Part shown: positions 23,990 through 37,178 of the stretch, piece after piece
How positions within the stretch are numbered: position 1 is the first letter of the stretch
Layout: each line of letters begins with the position of its first letter
Notes under the pieces: generated by a model
Databases searched by the model: none
Told to the model about the DNA's origin: nothing
What the model saw: the letters and a program-made list of their open reading frames with translations, nothing else
From: Selaginella tamariscina
Taxonomy: Eukaryota > Streptophyta > Lycopodiopsida > Selaginellales > Selaginellaceae
Length of the DNA: 64,000 nt
Reading direction: 5' to 3'
Assembly: GCA_003024785.1 (NCBI GenBank)
Contig: PUQB01000350.1
Span: 135,919-199,918 of the forward strand
Program-made: the position numbers and the translations under genes

Positions 23990-26187
23990 CCCCAGCAGCT
24001 GAGTCCATCTTAAGTAAGTTTCCAGTTCAACTACTAGTTGAGTTTACTGATGTCTTTGACAAGGTTAAGGTTAATAAGCTCATGAAACATCAACCATATA
24101 ATTGTCCCATTGACTTGGTAGAAGGTGCTCAACCCCTTTGGGGTTTGATTTACAAGCTTTATTTAGTAAAAATTGAGGTTTTACGAGCATATATTGAGGA
24201 GAATCTTTCCAGATATCCATCCAACATTAAAGTTTTCAACATGTGCACCTATCTTCTTTTTTTTGTTAAAAAAAAGGATTATTTGTTAAGTTTAGTAGTT
24301 AATTATCATGAACTCAATAAAGTAACAATACGAAATCGATACCCTGTAGCACTTTGTCCCAGGTCAGTGAAGACGATCAACTCCACTCAGTAGCATTTCA
24401 TTCCCAAAAGTTTCTTGTACCGGAAATCCACTATGAGATACATGACAAGGAATTTTTAACTATTGTGAATTCGTTTGAAGAATGGAGGCACTTCTTAGAG
24501 AGTTTTGTTGAGCCCAATTTCTAGCATGGTTCAACTTTGTCATCACGTATTGTAACATAGTAAAGCAGATGCTCTATCCTAATAGTCTTACTTAGGTCCT
24601 CATCCCAGTGATCCAACATTTGACTAACAATGGTAGGTTTTCTGGGATCAAACTACCCAAAATTGATGGTTATTAAGGTGTTATAAGCTTCAATACATTC
24701 TAATGTTCTTGACATGGTTCATGCAATATTACTAATAGATCTAGTTGCTCAATATGTTCTAAATCATATTGTTACCTACTGGGGCTTGAGTTTTAATTCT
24801 GAGTATAACCATGATGACTACAATCTGTTCAAACTTTAATAATTTTGTTTACGTTTTAAATTGTTCATGTCATGTTTAAGTATTGTAGAATTGTCATGAT
24901 AGTCTTGTTGCTAGACATTTTATCACTCACAAGACATTCGAGTTAGTTACTAGAGATTACTAGTGGCCCCAACTTCAAAAATATGTAGTAGACTTTATAC
25001 ACACTTGTGATGTTTATTATCAATTCAAGGCCCCTTGCCATTATCTATATGGGTTGCTTCAACCATTGCCGATTCTAACTCATCCTTAGAAGTCAATCAT
25101 GCTAACTTTTGTTGCCATCTAGTATACTTTGGTGATAGTTTCGGTTGCGTTTCAAAATACTTTAAAGTCAATCTTTATGAACTTCATCATTGACCTTTTT
25201 AATCTAAGGGGTTTGATGTGGTTATAATTGTAGTGGATTGATTTTTTAAGATGGCTCATTTTCTCCTATGCACTAAGTTCATCACAAATTAAAAGATAAT
25301 AAAATTGGTGCTTAAAGAGGTTTTTCGACTATATAATTTGCAAGACGATATTATCACTGACCATGGACCTCAATTTACTGCCAAGTTTTGAAAGTGATTA
25401 CTTTAACTTTTAAACATTGGGTGCAAATTGTCCTTGAGCAAACCTACGGTTAATCTAAATGGACCATTCAAACTTTGAAGTAGTACCTTCAATGCTTTAG
25501 CAACTACCAATAGGCCAATTGGGTTGAACTCTTGCCTCTTATAGAATTTGCATACAACAACTTGATGCATGCTTCTACAAGTTAGTCACCATTATTTGCA
25601 TTTGGTCATTGCATACACATGTTAATATTTTGGTTAACCTTTTAGCAAAAAACTACCTCAACCACTTTTAAGTTATTCACGAGGAGTTAGCTCATCACCC
25701 CCACTAGGCTCAAGCCTCTCACAAGGTAAATGTTGATTGACATCATCAAATTGCCACTGTTTTCCAAGTTAATGACTAAGTTTGGTTCCTTTGACATAGT
25801 GTAAGGACTACCCGACTATGTCAAAAGCTTAATTATCAATGCCGAGGTTGCGTTCTATCTTCCTAATATGAAGATTCACCCCATCTTTCATGTGTTCATC
25901 CTTGAGCCATACACACTTAGTACCATTACCATTGCCACCACATGTCAAGCTCGATGATGAACCCAAATATGAAGTTCATGCTATTTTGAACTCCAAGCTT
26001 TTTCGAGGTAAGCTTTAGTACCTTCTTGATTAGGTCGATTACTTTTCTAGTGACCACACTTGGGAGCTTGTGGAAAAACCTGGGTAATGCTCAACATGTC
26101 ATTATTGCATTCCATGCTTAATAAGTCTAGATCCAACTCTAGTCTAACTTGTGGAATTCATTGCCGAAAAGGGGGAATAGTGTCATA
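23990..26187 (+). pseudogene. Ty3/Gypsy chromovirus polyprotein relic
   Basis: Domains appear in the order of a plant chromovirus, broken by many stops and frame changes. A reverse-transcriptase start motif (VNYHELNKVTIRNRYPV) is near 24300-24350. RNase H follows almost at once (VAFHSQKFLVPEIHYEIHDK, near 24390-24450). An integrase core motif (DIITDHGPQFTAKF) is near 25350-25390, and a chromodomain-like stretch (YEVHAILNSKLFRGK ... DHTWELVE) is near 25970-26070. The catalytic part of the reverse transcriptase is missing between the first two blocks, so there is an internal deletion. A polypurine tract (GAAAAGGGGGAATAG) ends at about 26187 and is followed by an LTR-like start. It is clearly inactive. 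Confidence 0.85.
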
Positions 26188-26640
26188 AACCACTAAAATA
26201 TACTAAGTTGATAATGATGTTGGTATGTGTTAACATTGAAATATTCCTCTAGAATATTCTAAGATAAGGAAATGATGGTCCATATTCATATTCAGAACCA
26301 AAAGTTTAAATTCAAATTTAAAACCAATAGTACGTGTGGTCTAAGGACGCCATGTCCTAATATATAAAGGAGGCTAGGGTTAGGGTTTTAGTATTTCAGT
26401 TATTGCCGATCTCTTGTAATACTAAGTAATTAGTATATCTTCTTCTTTGATTTTTCACTAAAACATTTTGTCCATACTCTATTATAGGCTTTAGCCTTGA
26501 CAGTTCAAGAACATGAGGTTTTTTATTACCTCATTTGTTAAGATATTCATACTTTAGACTTTGAAAGTGTTTGTGACTATCTTTTCAAGATTAGTTATAA
26601 TGACTTGGCAAAGTATAATATAATATCTATTAAATATTGA
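26188..26640 (+). repeat. 3' LTR-like sequence of the chromovirus relic
   Basis: It starts TGTCATAAACCACTAAAATA right after the polypurine tract and contains a TATATAAAGGAGGCTAGGG promoter-like stretch near 26365. A later block (ATGAGGTTTTTTATTACCTC to GACTATCTTTTCAAGATT, 26513-26592) recurs at 62208-62290, so the LTR or its flank belongs to a dispersed family. The 3' border is not defined. Confidence 0.5.
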
Positions 26641-28240
26641 GACATGAGCACTCAATATTGTGGTTTGATGATGGTCACATGAGGTAGTCATGATCATGAG
26701 ATAAGAAGATTCAAAAAAGGGATTTTAGTCTGACACTTTGATATCTGGTACCTTGGTGTTGGAACTTGAAATATTTTTCAAAATTAATTGAGAAATGAGA
26801 AAGAATTTCTCAATATATTGTTTAGGCAACAATGTGGTACTTTGTAAGATTGTTATGTATCTAAAATGAATGATGTATAAATGTTGAATGTTACTTATGT
26901 TTGTGGAGTTATAAGATATAATTGAGACATGATTAATATAACATTTTAGTGTCATGACAACAGTAGTGTAAAAGTTAATATCTTACTAAATTAATTGAAT
27001 AAACCAAATGTTAATTCATGATTTCTTTTAGTTTCCTTAAAATAATGAAAGTAACATTACGTTTTATCTCAAAAGTTAAAATTTGATTCGTGTTAACTAA
27101 ATCCATGTTCATATTATAGTTCCCACATTTTAATAAATTAATACAATTATAAAGTCATATGCATTAATGTAACAACTTACCAATAAACTCGATTAAACAA
27201 TTGTTATCAATTCAGGTGTATTAATATCGAAAGTGCAATTGTTTATGATTAGTTGAAGGTGCTTGTCAAACACTAATTGCTTAAATTAGTGAAAACATTT
27301 ATGTAATTATTTTAGTTTGACAATTGTAAATGTTGTAGGCATGTAATATTACAAGTTCAAGGAGATTCTTATCATAAGAATCAAGTTTTAAAATTTAATA
27401 TTTTAAATTTAATGAGATAAGGAATTAAAAATTATTAAATGAACCTAGTTGTTGTGCTATTTGGGGAATGAGTATATATTAGAAGAGTGTCAGTTAAGAC
27501 ATGTGATATTTTGAAATTGTTAGTTGAGGCACTAGATATAAGTTGAGTTTTATGATTTCCATATCAGTTTATTAAAAAGATATGTTAACTTATTTGCTAT
27601 CTAAATTAATTGCCGGTTATGAAAGACAAATGATAGTGCTTTGACACTTGATAACAAATTTAACATAAATTCGATCCCATCAAGAGTGAATTTATGTTAA
27701 TGATACACGAATTGAATGGGCTAATTTTAAGTTGAGGAGACCTTGTTATATACATGTGTATAGTTATACACCTTTGGGATCACATTTGGCTAGATTGACA
27801 TGTATACAAAGAAAAGGTTTTAAGAATGTTACTTTTAAACGTGATATCAATAGAAACTTGAGCTTGGTTTCGATACATAGTTTGACATAACTAAAAATAA
27901 ATATACTAGTAGACCCTTATGCAAGGGGTGATGAGAAACATTAAGGGATGCAGAAATGTGATGTGGAACCATTTGAAAGTTAAGAAAACACAAAGGCATT
28001 GAGTTAAACATTTAAGATGAACTCGAAGTGCTTATTATACGCTTGATGATAAGATTATCAATTGTGTTTAATGTTAAACTTTATTTTTTGTTAACATAAA
28101 TTAACATTAACTAAAAGCCTTCAATATAAATTTTTGTTAAATAAAGAAATTATGTATATGTTTGGGTGATATACTTTGCAGACGTGCAAAAGGCCTCCAT
28201 ATGACTTCATGTCACATATGGTGCCTCCAAAGGTAAAGAG
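26640..28240. other. AT-rich stretch without a gene
   Basis: AT-rich, no supportable gene or element border. Confidence 0.55.
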
Positions 28241-28242
28241 TG

Positions 28243-29776
28243 TGTCGTAGTTTTACTATGACTCTACTATTTACTTTGGACTATGACTGTTGTTACTTAT
28301 TGAGTTATGTTGACAAACCTTATGTGTAATAGAAATAAGCTTGCATAGTGCACTTGGGTATTTATGTGTAATGGAAATAAGCCTACATAATGCACTTAGG
28401 TATTTAGTGATAGTCTGATTGGGTGTCATTAGGTATTTGCAAAAACCTATAGGCGAATGTAGCACTTTCATCTAGATAATTCTCTCCCAATTTAACATTT
28501 CTAATCAAGTTTCTTGGTGAGTCTGGTGTGTCAAATAAGGTTAGGAACACCCCTAAGCATGTCCTTCCTACCATCCTTCCCCTATGGTAGGTTTGTTAAC
28601 ATTCCATGCCAATAGGAAAAGAGGGGGGCAAGGGCTTCATTACATAAATAAAGTGGAGTATAGATCTATAGTGAGAGTTTCTGAATTCATAAGTAAATTC
28701 GTTATTCTTTTACCAATGCAAGTTTTAACTTGTGTCATCAAGGCACAACCCATATTGTGCTCCCCTAACTTTTAGTGAATATGGGTACGTCACACCCTAA
28801 AGGTTATTCAACCCTTATCGTTATTGAATTTATATCTGAAAGGTCTTATTAAAATACACGTTCCAATGGTCAAAGGTTGAGGCATATCTCCAACCGTCTC
28901 CTCCACATCAAACTAAGAACATCACTCATAATTAAGCAAGGCATGTTCATATTCTTATCCAATTGTGGTGTGGAATCTTGATGGACAAATTCTCTTTACT
29001 AGGTTCTTAAGGGTTCAAATAGAAGGTTCTAGGGTTTGACATTCGTGGCACTAGGTGTAACTCTTGAGTTTGAAGGGTTGTGGCGAAATAGCCCATATAT
29101 TAAGAAATAAACATGTAACACTAAGTTGCTCAAGGCACATCATTTAGGATTGTGTCATGGATTTAATATTGAGGGTTGGATATTCTAGTAAGTAAGCGTG
29201 GTTATGCTTGCATTAGGGCATTAACATAAGGTAGGTTAGGTCTTGTAACTAAGTGTGCTAATTAGCAGGTGTTGTTCTCCTTGGGGGTGTAAACATGTTC
29301 AAGGGTTACGCTCACTACTAAAGGCTTTTTTATGAGGCACTCTCATGGTCGCTTGCTTGGGGTTACTTAGGGAGTTTACTTAGTAGAACACTTGTGTTTA
29401 CCTATGACTCTTTTAGTAAAACACTTGTGTTTATCTATGACACACATTTGTGTCTTCACTAAGTACTAGCCTAGGTTTAGGGTATGACTTGGCCATTTAA
29501 ACTCTTAGGGGTAAGTTGGTTGATGATGGTTTAACCATGACTAACCCCTAAGGGTTTAAGTGGCCAAGTCATACTTGGTTAGTACCTCATCGCCTTAAAG
29601 GATTATACTCCCAAATAAAGTTAAATTCCTCAGGGATAGAACCATAAATCTTATGCTTATTTAGATATATGAGTCAGACTCTCAAGTCATTTTAAAAGAC
29701 TTAGTGTTGCTTACATATGTTATTGATATTGAATGGTCACGTGTGTTGTCATGTGTCTTTGGGTTAAAACTCTGAC
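28243..29776 (-). repeat. Dispersed repeat, TGTCA family, copy C (full-length candidate)
   Basis: A reverse-orientation copy that begins TGTCGTAGTTTTACTATGAC and ends GGGTTAAAACTCTGACA. It shares the GCACAACCCATATTGTGC, GGTACGTCACACC and GTATGACTTGGCC-type blocks with copies A, D and F. An internal near-inverted duplication around 29480-29590 (GTATGACTTGGCCATTTAAA / TTTAAGTGGCCAAGTCATAC) could form a large hairpin. Confidence 0.7.
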
Positions 29777-29779
29777 ACT

Positions 29780-30977
29780 ATTAAAAAAGAGACATATCAA
29801 GAACTTGTAAAGTAGTTGTTCATTTATGATATGTGACAATATTAAAGAAATGAGCTAACCAATGGTGAACATTTAAATCAGAATGCATTGAAAAGGTTAA
29901 GGCTACATTCATGGATAATGAGTTTGAACTAGAACTTACAACAATTAAATTAGTTACTTATTATGATGTGTGATATGAATTAGTTGTTTCAAATGTTATT
30001 ACTCCATAATAATAATAAAAAAAAAAGATCCAAAATAAATTCTTTTAGAAATTGTCCAGCTTCTTTGCTAGCACGAGAACTAAATATACTTTTTATTTAG
30101 ACTATATATAAAGAAAAATATATTCCTCCATGTTAGGTTGTCCTTAAATATATTCCTTACTGTGATAAACCATATTAGGTTGTCCTTGTTATGGAATTAG
30201 CCACACCATATTAACCTCTAGTTACCTTACATATTTAATAAGTACTGTATATAATACACAACATTAAACATTATTAAAAAAACAGAACAAACATAGATAG
30301 ATTTAAACCTGTGTTAATGTATTTAACATGAAACCCGTTATCCCGAGTTAAAAAAAAATTGTTTGAATTAATTCATATTGTAAAACTCGTCCTAAAGTTT
30401 TTCAATGTTTAGTTGTATATTACTTGCATATGATATGTTCTCTTTTTCCTTTCATACCGTAAAAAATGTATGAAGAACAGCAAGCACGATCCTTATGATT
30501 TCTCACATGCTCCACACTAACTGCGGCTTGAATTACGAAAATAGCCTATCTCCACATTCTGTTTACATTGAGCTCCATTGTCGTCTTGTGACCTGCATGT
30601 GGTTGCATATACACAAACAGCCGTATTTAGACTTGCAGTTTTTATTGTATTTCTATGTGTATGTCTAAACGGTGCGTGCGTGTGTGTTGGTGTAGACGTA
30701 CATCTATTTACTTAAGCTGCACAAAGCTGTCGTTTCTGTAGGGCCTTATTTAGTCAACATCTCCTCTCTCTCTCTCTCTCTTTCACACACACACACACAC
30801 ACATACACACACGCAAAGCTCCAGCCTTATATGCATCATGCACATCGTGTTATATTTATCAGGCAACATGCCATTTCTTGAAATGCGGTGCTTTCCACAT
30901 GCCTTTTGGTATATAAAATAGCAAGCTTTGCATTTCCCGCTCATACCGCATAAGGTAATCCCAAGAAAAACTTAGGC

Positions 30978-31018
<41 letters not shown>

Positions 31019-31760
31019 TGTGTGAGAGAGAGATTCTATTTGCACGTCCTTCCCAATCATTGATCTGCTACATTTGCAGCTGTTTCCATCTGGAACACTT
31101 GCTTGTTGACATTTACATATATACATAGTGCATGTGTATACACATCCATCTTATATTAATTTAAATAACCTTCTACTTTTAAGAAATTGCATGGTCAAAC
31201 TTACTGTGCTTTATTATTTTATTTAAATAATAAATGTTATTTATATTTAAACTGGATATTCATCTGAATTCATTTAATATATAGGAATATTCATTTAATT
31301 CATTAAATTCATCAATTTAATGAACCAAATTCACTAATTTAGCCATTATTATTTAACTATTTAAATTTATTTAATTTATGGGATATTTATTTAATTTATT
31401 AATTTGATTTAAGCATTTCTGTATTTAATTTAACTTTTATACCATGTGTAACTATGTTTAACAAAATTATTTAAGTTATATTAAATAATACAGTTTAAAA
31501 GTGTACCACGGTAACGGAATCATTTAAACAAGGTATCCAATGACAAAGATTTTTACACGCTAAGTTTTTCAACATACCGTGTAGAAACCGCGTAGCCGCT
31601 CTTATAAATTAGACACGGCTGGCATCCAGCGAATCTTTTTAAATTTTAAACAAATTTTCAAAATTTTAAAGTGCTTGTGTATGCGTGCGTGTGCGGTGCG
31701 TGTGCATGTGCGTGTGTGTATGTCCGCGTGTTTGTTTCCTGCTAGGAAGCTTTCCATCTC
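29780..31760. other. Non-coding stretch upstream of the oxidase gene
   Basis: AT-rich with microsatellites at 30766-30815 (CT then CA) and 30979-31032 (TA, TG, GA). A TATATAAAAT box-like sequence lies at about 30909-30919 with no convincing gene after it. Confidence 0.5.
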
Positions 31761-31766
31761 CATCTG

Positions 31767-31778
31767 GGTATATAAATA
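31767..31778 (+). promoter_or_regulatory. Probable TATA box of the SKU5-like gene
   Basis: GTATATAAATAA lies about 185 bases before the ATG at 31960. This distance is consistent with a TATA box plus a moderate 5' UTR. Confidence 0.55.
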
Positions 31779-31959
31779 AATACTAAAGCCTTCTGTATCA
31801 ATTCACAGATTGAATCTCTGTTGGGTCCATCAAGGAATTGTAGTTCTTGTGTTTCTTCACAGCTATGGCTTGTCGCTAAACATTCTCTGCGATTACTATT
31901 AATCATCTTGATTAATATTGTCAATCAATCTTTGTTCCGAGCTTTTAGATCTCAAAATC

Positions 31960-34012
31960 ATGGAACCCACATTGTTCCATGTTGGTCTACTCTGTTCTAT
32001 GATTCTCACCACTGTGTTTGCCGAAGACGCTTACAGGTACTTCCAGTGGAATGTTACATATATGGATTTGGCTCCTCTGGGTGTCTCTCAAAGAGTAAGT
32101 TTCTGCTGTTTCTTAGAGATAGAAAGAGATCCTCATGCGTCTGCTGCAGGTGATTTCAATCAACAACCAATGGCCAGGCCCAGAGATTTCTGTGACAACA
32201 AACGAGAACCTCGAAGTCAATGTGTTTAACAATCTAGATGAGCCACTTCTCTTCACTTGGTAAGATGATTCTCTGCGCGAATGTATGAGAGAGAAGGTTT
32301 ACATGACTGTATTGTTATTAGGAATGGAGTGTGGATGAGGAAATCTTCATGGCAAGATGGTGTTCTGGGAACAAACTGTCCGATACCGCCAGGAACAAAC
32401 TGGACTTACAAATTCCAAGCTAAGGACCAGATTGGAACTGCTTTCTACTTTCCCTCACTTCTCATGCAACGGGCTGCTGGAGGGTTCGGAGGTATCCGTC
32501 TATACAACAGGGCCGTCATTGCGGTACCATTCCCACCCCCCGATGGTGATATCACGATGCTCATTGGTGACTGGTACAAGCAAAACCACACTGTAAGTTG
32601 CTGTGTGTGTGTGTGTGTGTGAAAATATGTATATATTATCAATCTGCAGGCTTTGCGGTGGACTTTGGATGCCGGTTACAATATTGGGGCACCGGATGGT
32701 GTATTAATCAATGGAAGGGGACAGTACGGATCATATTTCACCGTGGACCAAGGTACTTGTTGAATATATACATATATGCATAAGAAACTTATATATGGTT
32801 TCTATGTGCAGGGAAGACGTACAGATTAAGGATATCAAATGTGGGCTTGTCAACAACACTCAACTTCAGGATCGAAGGGCACAAAATGGTGCTCGTAGAA
32901 ACAGAGGGATCGTACACACTGCAGAACTCATACGACTCATTAGACGTGCACGTGGGGCAGTCGTATTCTGTATTGGTTACCATGAACCAAGCTCCTGGGG
33001 ACTACCACATAGTTGCAAGTACGCGTTTTGGATTACCAGTTCTCAATGGGATTGCAACCCTTCACTACAGTAACTCTGTCTCCACTTTGGGTAACTCCCT
33101 CCCTGCTGGGCCTGACCCTGGTGATATTAACTTCTCCTTCAACCAGGCTTGGTCAATCAGGTAATGTGTGTATGTGTGCGTGTGTATACACCTACACATC
33201 TTGGCTAACAATGTGTGTTCCAGATGGAATCTGACGGCTGGTGCTGCAAGGCCAAACCCACAAGGTTCATACAAGTACAGGCTGATAAACGTTACTAGGA
33301 CAATCCAGTTGGCTAACTCTGCTCCGTTGATCAACGGGAAGCAACGGTACGCAGTGAATGACATCTCCTATGTTAACCCAGACACTCCTCTCAAGCTTGC
33401 TGACTACTACAAGATTCCCGGTGTGTTCTCGCTCAACTCCATCCCTGACTCTCCGAGTTTTGGTACTCCTTTTCTGGGGACCTCGGTTCTGTCCGTGGAT
33501 TACCATGGGTTTATAGAGATTATCTTCCAGAACTATGAAGAGCAAATGCAGTACTGGCATATAGATGGTTACCAGTTCTTTGTTGCTGGGTAGGTGTATA
33601 TAATCATGTGTGTGTGCATGTGTGTTATGTTAACTAAACACTCGTTTAAACATTTCTGCAGTTTCGGACCTGGTGCATGGAACTCTACTAGCAGGCAGAC
33701 TTACAATATGTTTGATGCAGTTGCACGCTCCACAACTCAGGTACGCACATGAATACACACGTCACGACAGGGCGTGTGTGTGTTGAGATTCTGATTTCTG
33801 TGAATGTTCAGGTATATCCAATGTCATGGACGGCCATATTCGTATCTTTAGACAACGTCGGAACCTGGCATATTCGTTCACAAAACCCAGCACGTCAGTA
33901 CTTAGGCCAGGAGCTATACATGAGAGTTTACAATCCAGAAGAGTCTGCAAGGACGGAAACACCCATTCCAAGTAATGTTCTTAAATGCGGTAAAGCCATA
34001 GGAGCTAGTTAA
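31960..34012 (+). CDS. SKS: SKU5-similar multicopper oxidase-like protein (L-ascorbate oxidase homolog)
   Basis: Eight exons splice cleanly: 31960-32094, 32150-32259, 32322-32592, 32650-32752, 32812-33160, 33224-33589, 33662-33740 and 33812-34012, giving 537 residues, normal for SKS proteins. A signal peptide (VGLLCSMILTTVFA) opens the protein. Cupredoxin landmarks include SWQDGVLGTNCPIPPGTNW, FPPPDGDITMLIGDW, LVETEGSYTLQNSY, YWHIDGYQFFVAG and WTAIFVSLDNVGTWHIRSQN. The HWHG copper motif is replaced by TWNGV, and most copper-binding histidines are absent, as is usual for SKS proteins. These are secreted or GPI-linked wall proteins in directional growth and pollen function; oxidase activity is doubtful. 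The ATG at 31960 places the signal peptide correctly. Tail to tail with the bZIP gene, about 140 bp apart. Confidence 0.93.
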
Positions 34013-34154
34013 TTAGGAGCAAGCCATTTTTTGTATAATTTTTTTCTGTATAAAACTCAATTGAGTTAAACAAATACATTTTTGCTTACTTGAAAACTGA
34101 AAACGTGTGCGTTTTCAAAACAAAGAATCTGTATGGCTTCCGTTTTCGATCTTG

Positions 34155-35197
34155 TTAATACTGCTGCTGGATCTCAAACTGTTGTTGTTGTTGATATAAG
34201 TGTCTCAGTCTCTCCAACTCCTTGCTTAATGCTTCGTTGTGTGCTGTTATATATATATCATTAAGTGTGTGTGTGTGTGTGCGCGCGTGGCTTACCATCT
34301 TTCATACGGACGTTTTGTACTAAGGCAGCAATCCTCTGGTGATTGTCCACATTTAACAATACCCTTTGGTGATCTAGAAAGGATACTTGTGGAGACAACG
34401 CAGACACTTCCATCTGCACCAAGAACATTTGTCATATCCATACAGTGTGTGTGTTTGTATGTGTGTGCGTGCGTGCCAAGAGACAATATGATTCATTGTT
34501 ATATACAAGATGATCTTTATAAATGGTGGCTGTTAAGGATAAACCAAGAGCACAATACAGAGACATAAGGTACACTACCAATCTGTATATACATGCATGG
34601 ATGAGTATATGTCTACGTCTGCATTTACCTGTTCATCATCCCATATGTCTGTACATGAGATGTAACACGCACACGCACACGCACACGCACACACACACAG
34701 TGTGTATATGAATTACAAACCTGTAAGGAGTTAACACTTTTTTCAAGCTCTGCAATATACTGCAGCTTCCTTATGCGAGATCTTTGTGCAGATTGTCTGT
34801 TGGCAATAATCCTTACAAAACCAAACATATACAATTAGAAAGAAGAAGAACACTGTCACGAAGAAACACACCTTCTTGCCCGCTTCGGATCCAGAGATGG
34901 ATCGAGGGACGCCAAATCCTCCTCATTAACAGGATCAATCTCCGTTCTAGCATTCTGGCTTGCATTCTCCGTGGCATCCACCAGGGCCAGAGTATCGCTC
35001 ACAGCACGCCGGTGTGACAATTTCACGAGATGGGAGGAGGAAGATTCAAGCTCGGGCTTATCGGATTCAAGAGAAGTAGACACCGGGTTGTCGCAGAAAT
35101 CATCGAACCAGCTGCCTGTGTCCGTCTCGGTGGAGGAAGCTCTCTCTTGATTCATGTTCTTGTCGAGGAGTGAGGACCATCCACTAAACTCCTCCAT
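34155..35197 (-). CDS. bZIP transcription factor, group E/I-like (bZIP34/61 type)
   Basis: Four exons on the minus strand (35197-34872, 34811-34721, 34413-34296, 34243-34155) give 207 residues in one frame. The acidic, Ser-rich N-terminus (MEEFSGWSSLLDKNMNQE) is followed by the basic region NRQSAQRSRIRKLQYIAELE, with N-x7-R as in the bZIP signature but with the group-specific QRSR-RK spacing. The zipper continues SLQMEVSALSPQVSFLDHQR and LLNVDNHQRIAAL, then HNEALSKELERLRHLYQQQQ. Three or four zipper residues usual between NVDN and QRIAAL are missing, so the heptad register may be altered. The protein should be nuclear and DNA-binding. Head to head with the ITP pyrophosphatase gene. Confidence 0.9.
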
Positions 35198-35492
35198 TGT
35201 AATGCCCTAAACCGAGTCCCGGGAGATGGGAAGCACGCTTTGCACGTCTTCAAAAATGGCATGCACGTCTCCCACCATCCATTTGTCCACATTCTTTTCT
35301 GACTTCCCAAAATTAAACTAAGCAATAACTTGATTATACCCTTGTTCTTCGGTGAAATGTATGTATATTCCAAGACAATCCACATACATTTCTAGTTTCG
35401 TATGCATGGATGACCAAGGGTTTAAAGAATTTAAATTCGAAATACTAGTATAAAGCTTTTAGGGTTTGGGAGTTTTAGGGTTCTTTGTGGCT
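35198..35492. promoter_or_regulatory. 295-bp bidirectional intergenic region
   Basis: The bZIP gene (start 35197, minus) and the ITP pyrophosphatase gene (start 35493, plus) share this interval. It contains GGGTTTGGGAGTTTTAGGG near 35461, a telo-box-like phrase common near starts of housekeeping plant genes, and TATAAAGC at about 35450. Confidence 0.5.
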
Positions 35493-36634
35493 ATGGCGGC
35501 AATGCCGGTGGTGAGGGCGGAGATTGTGCTCAAGAAGCCGGTCACGTTTGTTACTGGCAATGCCAAGAAGCTCGAGGAAGTGAAGATGATCCTGGGAAAC
35601 TCTATCCCGTTCTCTACTCTCCGGCTTGATTGTAAATCTCTCTCACACACAATTGCACTGTGCAATTTCTGTCATTATATATACACACACACACACGACA
35701 AACGTTTTTATTTGTGTTAATTTGGAGTTTCAGTGCCAGAGCTTCAGGGAGAGCCTGAAGATATCTCGAAGGAGAAAGCACGGATAGCAGCTAAACAGGT
35801 AATAACAATACCGCTCAACAAGTGTAGAGATCATTGATTTTGCTTTACTAAGGTTGAAGGAGCTGTTCTTGTTGAAGATACATGCCTGTGTTTTAATGCC
35901 CTCAAGGGCCTGCCAGGTACGCGTGCTGCGTGTGCGTGCATATGTGTACATTCTTGAACTTCTTATTGAAGCTTTTCTCAGGGCCATATGTGTAAGCTTC
36001 TCGATAAACACTTTAATCAAAACTTCAATAATTTGGTGGTTTCCTTGCAGAAAGTGGTTCCTTCAAAAACTTGGACATGAAGGTATATAATTTTATTAAT
36101 ACATGTATATAATTTACTTACACACACACACGTGTGTGTGTTGTGTATGTATGATTGTATATATCACAGGCCTGAACAACTTAATCTCGGCATACGAAGA
36201 TAAATCGGCTTATGCACTCTGTGTCTTCTCCTTGGCTCTTGGGCCTGGTAGCGAGCCAGTAACATTTGTAGGACGCACTGAGGTATTAGTACACACACAC
36301 CCACGCACTCACACACACATATATAAAGTAATATTGTTTGCTATATTGATATATATACAGGGAAAGATTGTTCCGGCAAGAGGACCAGCTGATTTTGGGT
36401 GGGATCCAGTGTTTCAACCGGATGGATATGAATTAACGTGAGTGTCAAACAGCAAAACTTACAAAACGCACGCACACGCGCACACGCACACACACACACA
36501 TCATTGTTTTTCTTTGCAGTTATGCAGAAATGGCTAAGGAAGAGAAGAACAAGATCTCTCACAGGCGTAGAGCTCTTGATAAGGTCAGAGAGCATTTCCA
36601 GACTTATGAATTCACTGTTAAAAGTGATGATTAA
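35493..36634 (+). CDS. ITPA: Inosine triphosphate pyrophosphatase
   Basis: This Ham1-family enzyme hydrolyses ITP, dITP and XTP to monophosphates, cleaning the nucleotide pool. Exons 35493-35631, 35734-35798, 35853-35916, 35982-35991, 36051-36082, 36170-36282, 36361-36437 and 36520-36634 give 204 residues without frame breaks, the usual length. Key motifs are [19 protein letters not shown] near the N-terminus (substrate SGNxxK-type loop), [77 protein letters not shown] and [13 protein letters not shown]. The fourth exon is only 10 bases. The general D of LVEDT and the FGWDP and SHR loops are intact, so the enzyme should be active. Cytosolic by family. Confidence 0.95.
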
Positions 36635-36987
36635 TTTTGTTTCTTCCCACTTCTTCAATTCTTTAAATGGTATCAAATTTTCGTAAGGAAACTATGCATT
36701 TTATTATTTCAGATTTTTTTATATTTTCCAGATTAACTAGATACAATTAATTCACATTAATATCTACATCACAATTAATTAAAACATTTTAAATATTTAA
36801 AAATTAGTTTCTAAGAAAACAAATTTTAAAATAATATTTAAAACAGGCTATATACAATAATCTTAAAAGGTCAATGCCTTATATCTGCTCAGAATCTCGG
36901 TTCTCCGACCCATTGTGCATGCTCTTCTAGTTTCTGGCTTGTCCAATACCAACTAGGAGTTGCTATATAACAGTCTCTCTCAGTCAG

Positions 36988-37023
<36 letters not shown>

Positions 37024-37075
37024 GCATGAACGCACACGGACATACGCATAGGAGTTGCTATATAACAGAATAATA

Positions 37076-37134
<59 letters not shown>

Positions 37135-37178
37135 GTGCACGAACACGGACATAATACATGTGCATGCACAAATACATG
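36635..37178. other. Intergenic region with duplicated microsatellite
   Basis: The phrase GGAGTTGCTATATAACAG occurs at about 36955-36972 and 37050-37068. Each copy is followed by (CT)n and then (CA)n tracts, so this is a local duplication of about 95 bp. No gene. Confidence 0.7.
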
